A DNA stretch of 64,000 nucleotides from Akkermansiaceae bacterium (lineage in GTDB: Bacteria > Verrucomicrobiota > Verrucomicrobiia > Verrucomicrobiales > Akkermansiaceae). Positions 45,550-55,026 of the stretch are shown here, one piece after another (position 1 is the first letter of the stretch; every line of letters starts with the position of its first letter). The notes below the pieces were generated by a model, which was not told the DNA's origin, did no database searches, and saw only the letters and a program-made list of their open reading frames with translations. The position numbers were made by a program, and so were the translations under genes. The stretch spans positions 496,001 to 560,000 of the forward strand of contig CAJIZY010000009.1 of the NCBI GenBank assembly GCA_905181965.1, given 5' to 3'.

Positions 45550-46812
45550 TTATTTCCTTAGCACCTCGATCTCACAATTCGGTAGTGCTTTTTTAAAGGA
45601 TCCGACGCCTGTTTTTGTAATTTTGGTTTCACAAAGGTTCAGTCGTTTTAAGCTTTTTAGCGACTTCAAATGCTCTAGGCCTTCGTCGGTCAGGGGGTTT
45701 CTTTCGATTTGCAGCTCCGTCAGCTTCGTGAGTTTCTTAATCTCGGGTGGGAGCGTGGTGAGCTGGTTACCCTCGAGATACAACCACGTCAGGTTCGTGA
45801 GCTGTCCAATCTCAGGCGGAAGCATGGTGAATTGGTTTTCTCCGAGCTTCAGATATACCAGCTTCGTAAGTTTCCCAATCTCGGGTGGAAGCGTGGTGAA
45901 TTGGTTTCCATGGAGGGTCAACCCCGTCAGGTTCGTGAGCTGTCCAATCTCGGGCGGGAGCGTCGAGAGTTGGTTACCTTCAAGATATAACCATACTAAG
46001 TTCGTGAGCTGTCCAATCTCAGGCGGAAGTTTGGTGAATTGGTTTTCTCCGAGCCCCAGATGCGTTAGCTTCGTGAGTTTCCCAATCACGGGTGGAAGTG
46101 TGATAAATTGGTTATCATGAAGAGACAACCCGGCCAGTTTCGTGAGCTGTGCAAGCTCAGGCGGGAGCGTCGGAAGTTGGTTGCTCCAAAGACTCAAATT
46201 TGTCAGTTTCGTGAGCTGGCCGATCTCGGGCGGGAGCGTCGAGAGTTGGTTGTCCCAGAGCCTCAAATGCGTCAGATTCGTGAGTTGTCCAATCTCGGAC
46301 GGGAGCGTCGAGAGATCGTTCCCACTGAGGGTCAACTGCGTTAGCGTTGTGAGTTGCCCGATCTCGGGCGGGATCGTGGTGAGTTGGTTTTCTCCGAGGT
46401 CCAGATGCTTCAGCTTCGTGAGCTTCGCAATCTCGGGCGGGAACGTGGTGAATTGGTTACGCTTGAGTCCCAGATACGTCAGCTTCGTGAGCTGACAAAT
46501 CTCGGGCGGAAGCGTGGTGAGTTGGTTATCATGGAGGGTCAAACCGGTCAGGTTTGTGAGCTGTCCAATCTCAGGCGGGAGCGTCCGGAGGCCACTGAGG
46601 ACCAGTAATTTATTCCCACGCTCAACGCATTCGCTCATCTTTTTAAGAGCACGTTTGACTTCGGGGTCTTCGGTTGTTGAAGCCGCCTCATCCAGTGTCG
46701 CGAGAACCGCTGTTCGGTCATATTCGACTGGCTTATCCTCGGCCTTGCTGAACTCGCAAGCCAAAGTCAAAAGCACAAAAGCAAGCAATACGGAGTAAGG
46801 CGTTCGAACCAT
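45550..46812 (-). CDS. Leucine-rich repeat lipoprotein
   Basis: 420 residues from ATG 46812. N-terminal signal with a possible lipobox (LLTLAC), so perhaps lipid-anchored. Residues 30-75 are helical. Then come thirteen near-perfect 23-residue leucine-rich units of pattern LTTLPPEIGQLTNLTxLxLxxNQ, a variant unit (LTDEGLEHLKSL) and a cap with the CEI pattern. Such horseshoe domains bind proteins; the ligand is unknown. Extra in-frame sequence upstream (to 47094) overlaps the FGE-fold gene and is not family-like. It follows that gene by 43 bp. Confidence 0.82.
   Translation of the reverse strand: MVRTPYSVLLAFVLLTLACEFSKAEDKPVEYDRTAVLATLDEAASTTEDPEVKRALKKMSECVERGNKLLVLSGLRTLPPEIGQLTNLTGLTLHDNQLTTLPPEICQLTKLTYLGLKRNQFTTFPPEIAKLTKLKHLDLGENQLTTIPPEIGQLTTLTQLTLSGNDLSTLPSEIGQLTNLTHLRLWDNQLSTLPPEIGQLTKLTNLSLWSNQLPTLPPELAQLTKLAGLSLHDNQFITLPPVIGKLTKLTHLGLGENQFTKLPPEIGQLTNLVWLYLEGNQLSTLPPEIGQLTNLTGLTLHGNQFTTLPPEIGKLTKLVYLKLGENQFTMLPPEIGQLTNLTWLYLEGNQLTTLPPEIKKLTKLTELQIERNPLTDEGLEHLKSLKSLKRLNLCETKITKTGVGSFKKALPNCEIEVLRK
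45700..46600 (-). repeat. Thirteen 69-bp tandem leucine-rich-repeat units
   Basis: Units share stretches such as CTCCCGCCCGAGATTG and ACCAACTCACCAC on the coding strand, differing by a few bases each. High DNA identity among units indicates recent expansion and makes copy-number change by recombination likely. All open frames on the other strand here are shadows of the repeat. Confidence 0.8.
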
Positions 46813-46855
46813 GATTTTTTCTCTGTAAAACATCCGGCGTCTCCGAGGTCTCTTC

Positions 46856-47818
46856 CTATTTTTCGGCAGCAACGATGACTCGTAGGCCGTAATTGTAACG
46901 GACCGTCGTGGGACTTGTCCAACTGTTGCGTTGTGCGGACCGGGACACGGTGGGAACGCTGTGAAACGCCCCACTGCGCAGAGATGGCTTGTCGGTTTTC
47001 GTGGTATTCTCCGGATCAACACTCGGTGACCTGCTGTAGAAGTCCTTGTCATACCAGTCACGGCAGAATTCCCAGACGTTACCGTGCATATCATACAAAC
47101 CCCAGGGGTTGGGCTTCAGCTGGCCGACCCGGTGGGCGTAGTCCTCCTTCTGCCCCGCGTTTTTTCCGCCATACCAGCCGTAGTCGATGAGTTTCGAAAG
47201 GTCATCTCCAAAGGAAAAAGCCGTGGTAGTTCCAGCACGACAGGCGTACTCCCATTGCGCCTCGGTCGGGAGCGATACGGTCCTGCCGGTTTTCTTAGAA
47301 AGCTTGCGGCAGAACTCGATCGCATCATAAGAGTCCACAAAGGCAACAGGATAGTCATCGAAGCCTTCTGGTCTCGGCTGCAGACGCATGTATCCCAAGG
47401 CCCGCTCTGCCTTCCATGGCTCAGTCCCCATCACAGCCTTCCACTGAGCCTGCGTTACTTCGTAGATGCCCATGTAGAAGGGCTTGCTGATCGTTACCTC
47501 ATGGACAGGATACTCATCGATCAGGTTCCTCTCGAAGCCCCCGAACTTCTTGACCGTTTCCGCCGGAGTGTGATGGTTGCCCATCATAAACTTACCAGCT
47601 GGAATGAGCACGAGCTTCATCGACACCCCCTTACCAAGGTCCAGCGAGAGCGCCCCCACGATCGCCGTGTCCCCAGACACTTCGTTCGAAGGCTCGCCCT
47701 TTCCTATATTCTGCCCAAACGCAACCGTCACCAAGGCTACCTGCGCAGCGGTTAGAAGGATTGCTATGAGCAAGACAGCCGAAAACGGTTTCAAACTTGG
47801 AATATATGGGTGAATCAT
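46856..47818 (-). CDS. FGE/SUMF1-fold protein without the catalytic cysteines
   Basis: 320 residues from ATG 47818; a membrane or signal segment lies at 10-37 (AVLLIAILLTAAQ), with cleavage near VAFGQ. The fold is clear: SLDLGKGVSMKLVLIPAGKF, EVTISKPFYMGIYEVTQAQW, SLPTEAQWEYACRAGT, NPWGLYDMHGNVWEFC. At the site where true formylglycine-generating enzymes carry two copper-binding cysteines, it has LRSGAFHSVPTVSRSAQRN with none. So it is probably a binding protein or an enzyme of another type, not a sulfatase maturase. A close paralogue lies at 60.5-61.3 kb. Confidence 0.85.
   Translation of the reverse strand: MIHPYIPSLKPFSAVLLIAILLTAAQVALVTVAFGQNIGKGEPSNEVSGDTAIVGALSLDLGKGVSMKLVLIPAGKFMMGNHHTPAETVKKFGGFERNLIDEYPVHEVTISKPFYMGIYEVTQAQWKAVMGTEPWKAERALGYMRLQPRPEGFDDYPVAFVDSYDAIEFCRKLSKKTGRTVSLPTEAQWEYACRAGTTTAFSFGDDLSKLIDYGWYGGKNAGQKEDYAHRVGQLKPNPWGLYDMHGNVWEFCRDWYDKDFYSRSPSVDPENTTKTDKPSLRSGAFHSVPTVSRSAQRNSWTSPTTVRYNYGLRVIVAAEK
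46862..47639 (-). repeat. FGE-domain paralogue, copy A of a dispersed repeat
   Basis: Long stretches are nearly identical to 60510-61283, for example around 47015-47060 and 60659-60705 (CGGATCAACACTCGGTGACC and beyond). By eye, identity is about 85-90% across 750 bp. Differences are scattered and mostly at third codon positions, so both copies evolved under coding constraint after duplication or acquisition. Confidence 0.85.
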
Positions 47819-47855
47819 AACTGGTTCCTTTAAAGTGGACGATACGGGACTTAAA

Positions 47856-50408
47856 TTATCGTTTTGTGAATGATTCGTCGGCAATGATACTAACCATCAA
47901 ATCACGCAACTGATAATCGTTATTCTTTGACGCTTCCAAAAGGCGCTGAATCATCTCAGAATCAGCATAATTCATCTCTCTCCCCATGGCATATTCCGAA
48001 AGCTTTGTGAGCAAATTCTTGGCGATTTTATCTTGGTCCTCCAGCATAAGTTTCTTTAAGCCTTCAATTGTCCACGATAGGGCGCCCGTCTCGGTGAGAA
48101 GTGGAAGCATCGACCTTTGTGGTGGGTTCAAATTTTCTCGAAATTCTCTCGGTCTTCTTCGTTTTTCCTTCAGCGGTGACCTCGATCGTTGTCTTGGTTA
48201 CAACAAATTTCTGATAATTTTCGCGATAACGGCCCAAAACATCAAAATTTTCCATGGCCAAACCAAAGGGGTCCATCTTGCTATGGCAGGAAGCGCATTG
48301 CGGATTGTTACGATGTTCATTGATACTGTCTTTGATGGTGAATGTTTCTGTCGGCGCTTTCAGGGCTTCTATTTCCTGATTGGCAGGAAGTTTCAATTCC
48401 AGCCCATAGATACTTTGAGCCACCCAGGCCCCCCGATAGAAAGGGTTGGTGAACTCGCCATTGGTGGTCATCATCAAAATACCCGCCTGCGTCAGCAGGC
48501 CACCACGCCGCGATTCTTTATCAAGCATGACTTTTCGGAAGCCCCTTTCACGCCGCAACTTTCTATCACGCTCTTTTTGGTCAGATCCTTTTGCCTTACT
48601 ATATCTGACAGTTTCGCTTCTTCAGGAATAGTCACCTTATAGATCTGATTAAGGGGTTGATTGATCACGACAAAATCAGATTCAATGAAATTGAGAAGGC
48701 TTAGATTCTCATTCAAAATCACCTTGAAAAACTCAATACTTTCTTGCCTCATGAAGGGCCGAATACCTGCAAATCCTTTAAAGGTATATTTGAGGATCTC
48801 AGCTTGGGGATTAACGACGTCTATTTTATGAAGTTCGAGCCACTGCTCGGTGAAGTCAGTAACAAAACGCTGTGACTTAGGGTCTTGGAGCATCCTCAAG
48901 GCTTCCGCAGAACGAACGCTTGGATCCTTTAACTTCCCTTCGGTAGCCAACTTGATTAAACGGTCGTCGGGCAGTGTATTCCACAAAAAGTAAGACAACC
49001 TAGAGGCAATCGCATACTCATTGAGATCGAGAGAATCACCTTCCTCCTTATACAAAAAATTGGGTGAGCAGAGCATGATCGTCAATGCCGACTGCACGGC
49101 ATCGAGGACGTTTCTATTCGTTTCATATCGCTTCTTTGCGACATCGAAAAATCGCTTCAACTCACTGTCAATCAACGGCCGGCGAAAGAGTTTAATGGCC
49201 AACTTTCTAATGAATTGTTGATACTGCTTATGAGGATCCTGGCCCTTGAAGTCTTCATAGTAGGTGTTGTAAAACTCGTTTTTTGGAGGCCAGCTTTCAT
49301 AGTAGGGACCGGTCACATCAGCCGAAATAAAGTGCAATAACGCCTTTGGCATTTTGGAGAACGCCTTGTCTGCCGGCAATGGGGGGATCGGCTTGAGTTT
49401 ACTGAGATCCCTGGGCAATGGATAAAAATAGTTGTAACTATAAAGAACCGCATTCTGTCCTGGCTCCAAATAGATCCTTACTTTGTCACTTAATAAAAAA
49501 TCCTGACTGCTGAGTGCTTTTTTGCTGAGTTTAGGATCTATATTAGTTGTGATTCTCAACCGTTCATTTTCTTTACCCAGGTCAACCTTGAAATATAAAT
49601 CACGTTCCCTAAGAAAAGCGCCAGTAACGGTTGGATCAATAAACGTAAAATGTCCATTGACCTTCACATCGTAGTAGCCTGGCACGGTGTCACCATACTT
49701 TAATCCAAACCCACGGGATGCATCATTGTAACGATACCCTTCGGTTGTCATACCATCATTAGAAAATTCATAAGACGCAACTCCATCGCTACCTAATCTG
49801 CGCCCTAGACCGTTATCATAACTATGATTGGTTGTGGAAGGCTCGGGGATACCTCCCACGACCTTCTCAGCGATTCCAGAGGCAACTCGAAAATAGCTAT
49901 CCATCGCATAGGGTGACATCACCAGTTTATCGCCTTCATTGTCAAAGCCATCCCTGGTGTTATCGACAGGCAAGTGGTTTTTGACTTCTAAGTCCGTGAA
50001 AAAAACATCATTGATCGTGTTCTCATATTCCGCGCGATTCAAACGCGTGAGCACGCCGGGCAACTTTTTTTTGATTGAGAAATACTGTTTGGCCAAAAGC
50101 TTTTCGCCGCTTCCAACTCTTCCGCCGCCTGCCTTCTTGGCCTTCTTGGGCGGCATTTCCTTTTCTCTCAACACCGTCAAGAGCTCATTGAGGAGTTCGT
50201 GATTGGCCCAATCTTTGCCATTAAACGTTTCAAAATTAAAATCGCCCTTACTCTTTTCATTGCTATGACAGCTCACACAATAAGCGGTTAAGAAAGCTCT
50301 GCTTCGTTCGAGCTCCGCAAGGTGTTTTTCAGCGCCGCCAGAAGTAGCACTCCCTAAAGCCACGACTACCAAAAACACGAGAAGGGAACAGAACCTCATA
50401 GGGGCCAT
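47856..50408 (-). pseudogene. DUF1592/DUF1588/DUF1585-type cytochrome-domain protein, two frameshifts
   Basis: Planctomycete/verrucomicrobial multidomain protein. From about 50408 or 50399 it has a signal peptide (MRFCSLLVFLVVVALGSA), then a c-type heme site AYCVSCHSNEKSKGDF, DUF1587 (LTRLNRAEYENTINDVF), DUF1592 (LNEYAIASRLSYFLWNTLPD), DUF1588 (RRGGLLTQAGILMMTT, second heme site PQCASCHSKMDPFGLAMEN) and DUF1585 (EGLKKLMLEDQD). Frames change near 48560 (an A missing in a run; expected VIEKLRRERG) and near 48095-48106. Function is thought to involve electron transfer linked to polymer use, but is not proven. Paired with the DUF1552 gene upstream, as usual. Confidence 0.85.
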
Positions 50409-50493
50409 CTTTTTGCAGACGATCGACAGATAAGAACTCACCCGCCGAAGAATGCTGGAGAATCCCACTACGTCAGTTATTGTTGGGCTGCTA

Positions 50494-51720
50494 CTACAAC
50501 TTCGCACTTTCACTACTGGTAGCAAAGCTGTCAATTTCGACCCCAAGATGCTGCAAGGCTGCGAGGTAGACGTTATTCCGGTTGTCTGTGCCGTTAAACT
50601 TAATGTGCTTACCATGCTCAAAGCCACCGCCAGCGACAATCACGGGATTGTTCTTCATACCGTGAGGGCCTTCTTCTTTACTAATACTCAGGGAACTAGT
50701 GATCAAACAAACCGTCTGGTCCAGTAATGTTCCACCCACTTTCGTCTTGGTTGATTTAAGTTTTTCCAAGAAACGAGCCGTCTGCATCATGTAGCCTTGG
50801 TCCGCCTCGATGTTCTTAAGCAAACCCTCTTCAGTCGCAACTTGATGGGAATCCGTATGATGACCAAGCCAATTCCATTCCGAATACACATTGGCCACTC
50901 GCGTGACGTCAAATTTGTATGCCAGAAAGAGCAAATCCAAATAGGTTGAACGTTGGTTGAAGTGCGGGCACACTAAAATCTTCTGCGAATAGTCACTGAG
51001 GCCATCCGTTTTGAACTTTACGTTTTCAGGGAATGGTACTTCTACGTGCTTTTGATTCAGCCAACGTTCAGATCGTTGAATCGACTTTTCAGATTCGCGC
51101 AAACTAGAAAAATATTCATCCAATTTGGCGCGGTCTTCCTGAGAAACTTTATTCATCATGCTCTTAGCGTCAGCTATACTAGCATCCAACATCGATTTTT
51201 TGAGCGCCAGCAACTCGGCACGTTTCGTCTTGTCGACCTTACCAAAGATGGTTTGGAACAAAATCTGGACGTCCGCGATTGGAGAAACGGGCAATCCACC
51301 TTTCCAGGAGATGCCATAGGAATTCCTCTGTTCAACGACCAAATTTCTAATGCGCGTGTCATTGCCAATATGAGAAGCGGCGACCTCGTCAAGCGAATCT
51401 TTAATCAACTGGGGATTTGCGTGGTCCGCGTATTCCGCAAAAGCGTACATCGTGCTTTCGTGATTCCCGTAATTCCTTAAATTCGTACAGAGAGTCAAAT
51501 CATCCTTTAAGTTTTCCAGCGGCTTGAAAGTTGAAGAGCTCTGATAACCCCTACCCGTCGATGTCGGAAAGTTGTCAGAGCACATGCCATTACCGATATT
51601 CATGCAGAACAATCGATTCGCGTTCACGGCATCATGGCCCTTCGCTTCTTGCCCGAAGCTTTCCAATGCCGGCAAGGTCAATAAGCAACCTGCTGACTTC
51701 AACACATCTCGCCTATTCAT
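50494..51720 (-). CDS. DUF1552 family exported protein
   Basis: 408 residues from ATG 51720 (MNRRDVLKSAGCLLTLPAL), a Tat-type signal with the RR pair. The body is a DUF1552 domain (RLFCMNIGNGM, GHHTDSHQ, GGGFEHGKHIKFNGTDN). DUF1552 proteins nearly always accompany DUF1592 cytochrome-domain proteins, as here with an 85-bp gap. The domain resembles the sulfatase-like DUF1501 group. No catalytic assignment is possible. Intact reading frame, unlike its partner. Confidence 0.85.
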   Translation of the reverse strand: MNRRDVLKSAGCLLTLPALESFGQEAKGHDAVNANRLFCMNIGNGMCSDNFPTSTGRGYQSSSTFKPLENLKDDLTLCTNLRNYGNHESTMYAFAEYADHANPQLIKDSLDEVAASHIGNDTRIRNLVVEQRNSYGISWKGGLPVSPIADVQILFQTIFGKVDKTKRAELLALKKSMLDASIADAKSMMNKVSQEDRAKLDEYFSSLRESEKSIQRSERWLNQKHVEVPFPENVKFKTDGLSDYSQKILVCPHFNQRSTYLDLLFLAYKFDVTRVANVYSEWNWLGHHTDSHQVATEEGLLKNIEADQGYMMQTARFLEKLKSTKTKVGGTLLDQTVCLITSSLSISKEEGPHGMKNNPVIVAGGGFEHGKHIKFNGTDNRNNVYLAALQHLGVEIDSFATSSESAKL

Positions 51721-51995
51721 ATGGATACGTTTCTCTCCTCGGCTCGTTTTCATAATTTATGACTCCCAGTATCAAACATTTTGGACAATTTGGACATACA
51801 ATTTGTGAAAAAAACAGAGTATTAAATTCCGGATGCTCCAAACAGCCCCGTTACTGTTCATAATCGGTTTTATAATAATTCGAAATTTTCATCGATTTAC
51901 TAAAATCACTTTAGCTTCTTAGGCGTAACAACTCTATGTGAATCACGCATTATTTGTGTAACATTATGCCAAACCCATTACTTCCGCGTGTCTTT
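51721..51995. other. Intergenic region between DUF1552 and PepSY genes
   Basis: 275 bp, AT-rich, no gene seen. The part beside 51720 should hold the promoter of the DUF1552-DUF1592 pair on the minus strand. No terminator hairpin for the PepSY gene is evident. Confidence 0.35.
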
Positions 51996-52514
51996 TCAGA
52001 CACGGCCACGGCTAACTCGCTTACGCCGGGCGAGATATGGCAGAAGAAAGAGGTGAACTCCAGTGATCAGCAAGGCGGCGAGCACGATGCCAGCGGGCAG
52101 GAAGACCCAAAGCTTGAAATGTTCGTTGAAGTAGGACCCGTCATGAATGCTCTCGATCAGATCGGAGCGGCGGAAGGCCACCTGCAGAATCTGGGCCGTC
52201 TCGGTATCGATCTGGACCTCATAGCGGTTCTTGCACCGCACTTTAACCACGCCCTTGCTGGGCCTTACGTCCAATCGGTCAACATCTTCCCAAGACTCAA
52301 TCTCTGCCTCTGGGACGGTTTTCACTACCTCGAGAATGCGGTCAAATCCGATTGCAGGTTCTGTCCCGGCACCGCTCTGGGTCGGCGGCTGGACGTAAGG
52401 TGACACCTTCTTCAATTGTAGGACAATGCCGGAGAAGATGATGATCGTGATTGGCAGCAGCGCGATGATGGATCCCCACCGATGCGACAGGCGGCTTAAC
52501 TTGGAGAGCTTCAT
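51996..52514 (-). CDS. PepSY-associated membrane protein
   Basis: 172 residues. Two membrane helices, one near the N-terminus (LSRLSHRWGSIIALLPITII) and one at about 136-160 (VFLPAGIVLAALLITGVHLF), enclosing a small PepSY-like periplasmic domain (about 50-130) ending near DLIESIHDGSYF. This is the minimal PepSY_TM layout (LHRWxG ... HDGSxF ... HxxxLPY). Related proteins are linked to iron uptake or protease inhibition. It starts 8 bp after the propeller gene, a coupled pair. Confidence 0.8.
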   Translation of the reverse strand: MKLSKLSRLSHRWGSIIALLPITIIIFSGIVLQLKKVSPYVQPPTQSGAGTEPAIGFDRILEVVKTVPEAEIESWEDVDRLDVRPSKGVVKVRCKNRYEVQIDTETAQILQVAFRRSDLIESIHDGSYFNEHFKLWVFLPAGIVLAALLITGVHLFLLPYLARRKRVSRGRV

Positions 52515-52522
52515 ACTGAGGG

Positions 52523-54791
52523 CTACTTCGCCACCTCCTGCTTGATCTTCTGAATCTCCTTTGCATGGAGAACAAAAGCGCTTCGACCATGAGTGCCCGC
52601 GACAAGGTCGCCGGTCCCCGTATGGAGTGCTAGATCATGCACCGCACAGGTCGGCAGCGTCTTGCAGAGCGAGTGCCAGGTCTTCCCCTTGTCAATGGAA
52701 CAATAGGCCCCCAACTCGGTCCCGACATACAGGATATCCTGATCGCTCGGATCTTCACGTATCACGTTGATCGATTCCGAGGGCATGTTGTTGACGATTG
52801 ACTTCCACGTATCCCCGAAGTCGGTCGACATATACAGATAAGCCTCAAAATCGTCCTCACGGTATCCCGTCAGTGAAACAAACGCGGTCCCCTCATCATA
52901 CTTCGATGCGACCACGCGACTGACCCATTTGTTCGGTAGGCCCTTGTTGATCTTTGTCCAAGTAGCCCCGTCGTCCTTCGTCACATGCAGCTGCCCGTCA
53001 TCTGTTCCAGCATAGAGCAGGCCCTTCTTCAGCGCGGATTCGGAGATGTCGGTGATTGTTCCGAAGGGAACGTCTCCTTTCCTTTCCGGGCCCATATTGT
53101 CTGACAGGTCGGGGCTGATGCATTTCCAACTGTCGCCGCGGTTCTCGCTCTTGAAAAGCATGTTGGCGCCGGCGTAGAGCGTCTTGGAGTCGTAATGCGA
53201 CAGGATGAAGGGAGTCATCCAGTTGAATCGCAGTTTCTTCCCCTCCGGCGCTGGACCAGGTCGGATGCCACGACTTTCCCCTGTCTTTAGATTTTTTCGC
53301 GCCATCGAGCCAAACATGCCCTCAAGATACATCGTATCAAGATCGTTTCGGGTCAATCAGGGTCACGTAGTTGTCGCCGCCGTGGCTCCAGTACCAGTGC
53401 TCCTCGCCGAGGACCATCGGCTTTGCCTCACCACCAAGTATGCCGTTATCCTGGGTGCCGCCCCATACCTTGTAAGGCTCACGTGCGTCCACCGAGATGG
53501 CGTAGAACTCGGCGATGGGCAGCGTGTTGACATGGAGCCAAGTTTTGGCCCGATCGTGCGAGAGATAGAGCCCGCCATCGGTAGCCAGCATAATGCGATC
53601 CGAGTCATCAGGATCAATGAACATGTCGTGATTGTCGCAATGGGGAGTGGCGCGCCGGGCTTTGTACGAAAGCATGGGAACGGTCCGCTCGGAGATAATG
53701 GACTGGGTCTTACCTGCGTCGGGTGAATAGAGAAGGTTGAAACCCACGATGAAAATCTCGTCTTCGTTGTCTGGCATAACCCTGATGAGGCAGAAATCAT
53801 AACCGATCCCAGTTTTCACATTGCCCTCATGGGTTTTGCGCCAGCTTTCGCCCTTGTCATCGGATCGATAGACTTCGCCCCCCACCCCGCGGTGGTCGCA
53901 AATGAGGTAAAGAACATTCGGATTGGAGGGCGCGATGGTGATGCCCATTCTGCCAACCTTCTCACCGGTGGGTAGCCCTTTAGTCAAAAGTTTCCACGTC
54001 TCGCCCGCGTCAGTGGACTTGTAAATTCCGCTGCCAGGACCAGCGACGACATTATTCCAGGCCTTCCTATCGCGCTCCCAAGCAACGGCGTACAGGGTCT
54101 TATTATCGAACGGGTCAATGGCAACTTCCACCACTCCAACCTTCTCGGAAATAAAGAGGACCTTCTTCCACGTCTTGCCACCGTCGGTAGTTTTGAAGAC
54201 GCCGCGCTGCTTGTTGTAGGTGTATTGATGACCGAGAGCAGCAACATACACGACATCATCATCCTTAGGATCGATGATGACGCGGCCGATGTGGTGAGTA
54301 TCGTTGAGTCCCATGTTCTGCCATGTGCCCCCCGCGTCGGTAGATTTAAAGACACCCGTCCCGGCAAAAGAACTACGCGCCATGTGCGGTTCACCGGTGC
54401 CGACCCAGACCAGGTTCGGATCCTTGTCGGATACCGTGACGACCGAGATCGAGGAAGTCGACTCGCTCTCAAAGATCGGTTTCCAAGTCGTGCCGTTGTT
54501 AATGGATTTCCATAGATTACCCGACCCGGATCCACAGTAGAGGGTCGACTTACGCTTCTTAACCGACCAAACGCTCTCGATCTTTCCACCTTGGATCCTG
54601 GGACCAACAGCCGTCCATTCGACATCCTTAAATATTGACGATTCCCTCAGTTTAACATGTTGATCCCAGGCCTTCATTCGCACTTCAGGCGGCGTAGCAG
54701 GACCAACCTCAACTTCGGTCGAAAGACATGGTGATACAATCATTGAAGCCTTGAGGAGGCAGATACTTAAAGGGCTGATTCTATTGGTCAT
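52523..54791 (-). pseudogene. Sortilin/VPS10-type beta-propeller protein (BNR repeats), one frameshift
   Basis: About 755 residues when joined. Repeated Asp boxes: STDAGGTWQNM, TTDGGKTWKK, STDAGETWKLL, SDDKGESWRK, TKDDGATWTKI, STDFGDTWKSI and SIDKGKTWHSL. This is a photosystem-stability/sortilin-like propeller, often annotated as exo-glucanase or exported hydrolase, and secreted. The frame breaks at 53346-53348: after VTLIDP the true continuation NDLDTMYLEGM is in another frame, as if one A were inserted (CCGAAAC for CCGAAC). Function is unknown. It is followed 8 bp later by the PepSY gene. Confidence 0.8.
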
Positions 54792-54871
54792 AAGGCTGAA
54801 GACATCCTACCGGTATAGTTAGGGGTATACCGCTGCGTCGGTGATTAGTGTTTCAGGTAAGTTTGTTCTAT

Positions 54872-54900
54872 TTCCTAGCTGTATGGATAGAATTCATTTT
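54872..54900. repeat. Short motif shared with 56582-56618, copy 1
   Basis: TTCCTAGCTGTATGGATAGAATTCATTTT here closely matches the second copy (AGCTGTATAGATCGAATTCAT). Each lies within 100 bp upstream of a minus-strand gene start (propeller 54791, metalloprotease 56572). Shared promoter or operator, or a copied fragment; the sample of two is small. Confidence 0.45.
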
Positions 54901-55026
54901 CCATAAGCTGGTTAATTTTTGCCTAACTTCAGATCGTTGCTACGCGCGTCCTTCTCTTTCATTTCGCATAACGAAGAAACGCAAGACCTACTTTTGGATG
55001 AAAACGAGAATGGGACTCCCAGCAGA

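Noticed and set aside
45623-46608. Several plus-strand open frames opposite the LRR gene
   Set aside because: They arise from the 69-bp repeat read on the other strand and have no signal, domain or ribosome site.
46856-47818. Calling this gene a sulfatase-activating formylglycine-generating enzyme
   Set aside because: The cysteines needed for catalysis are absent in the C-terminal active-site region.
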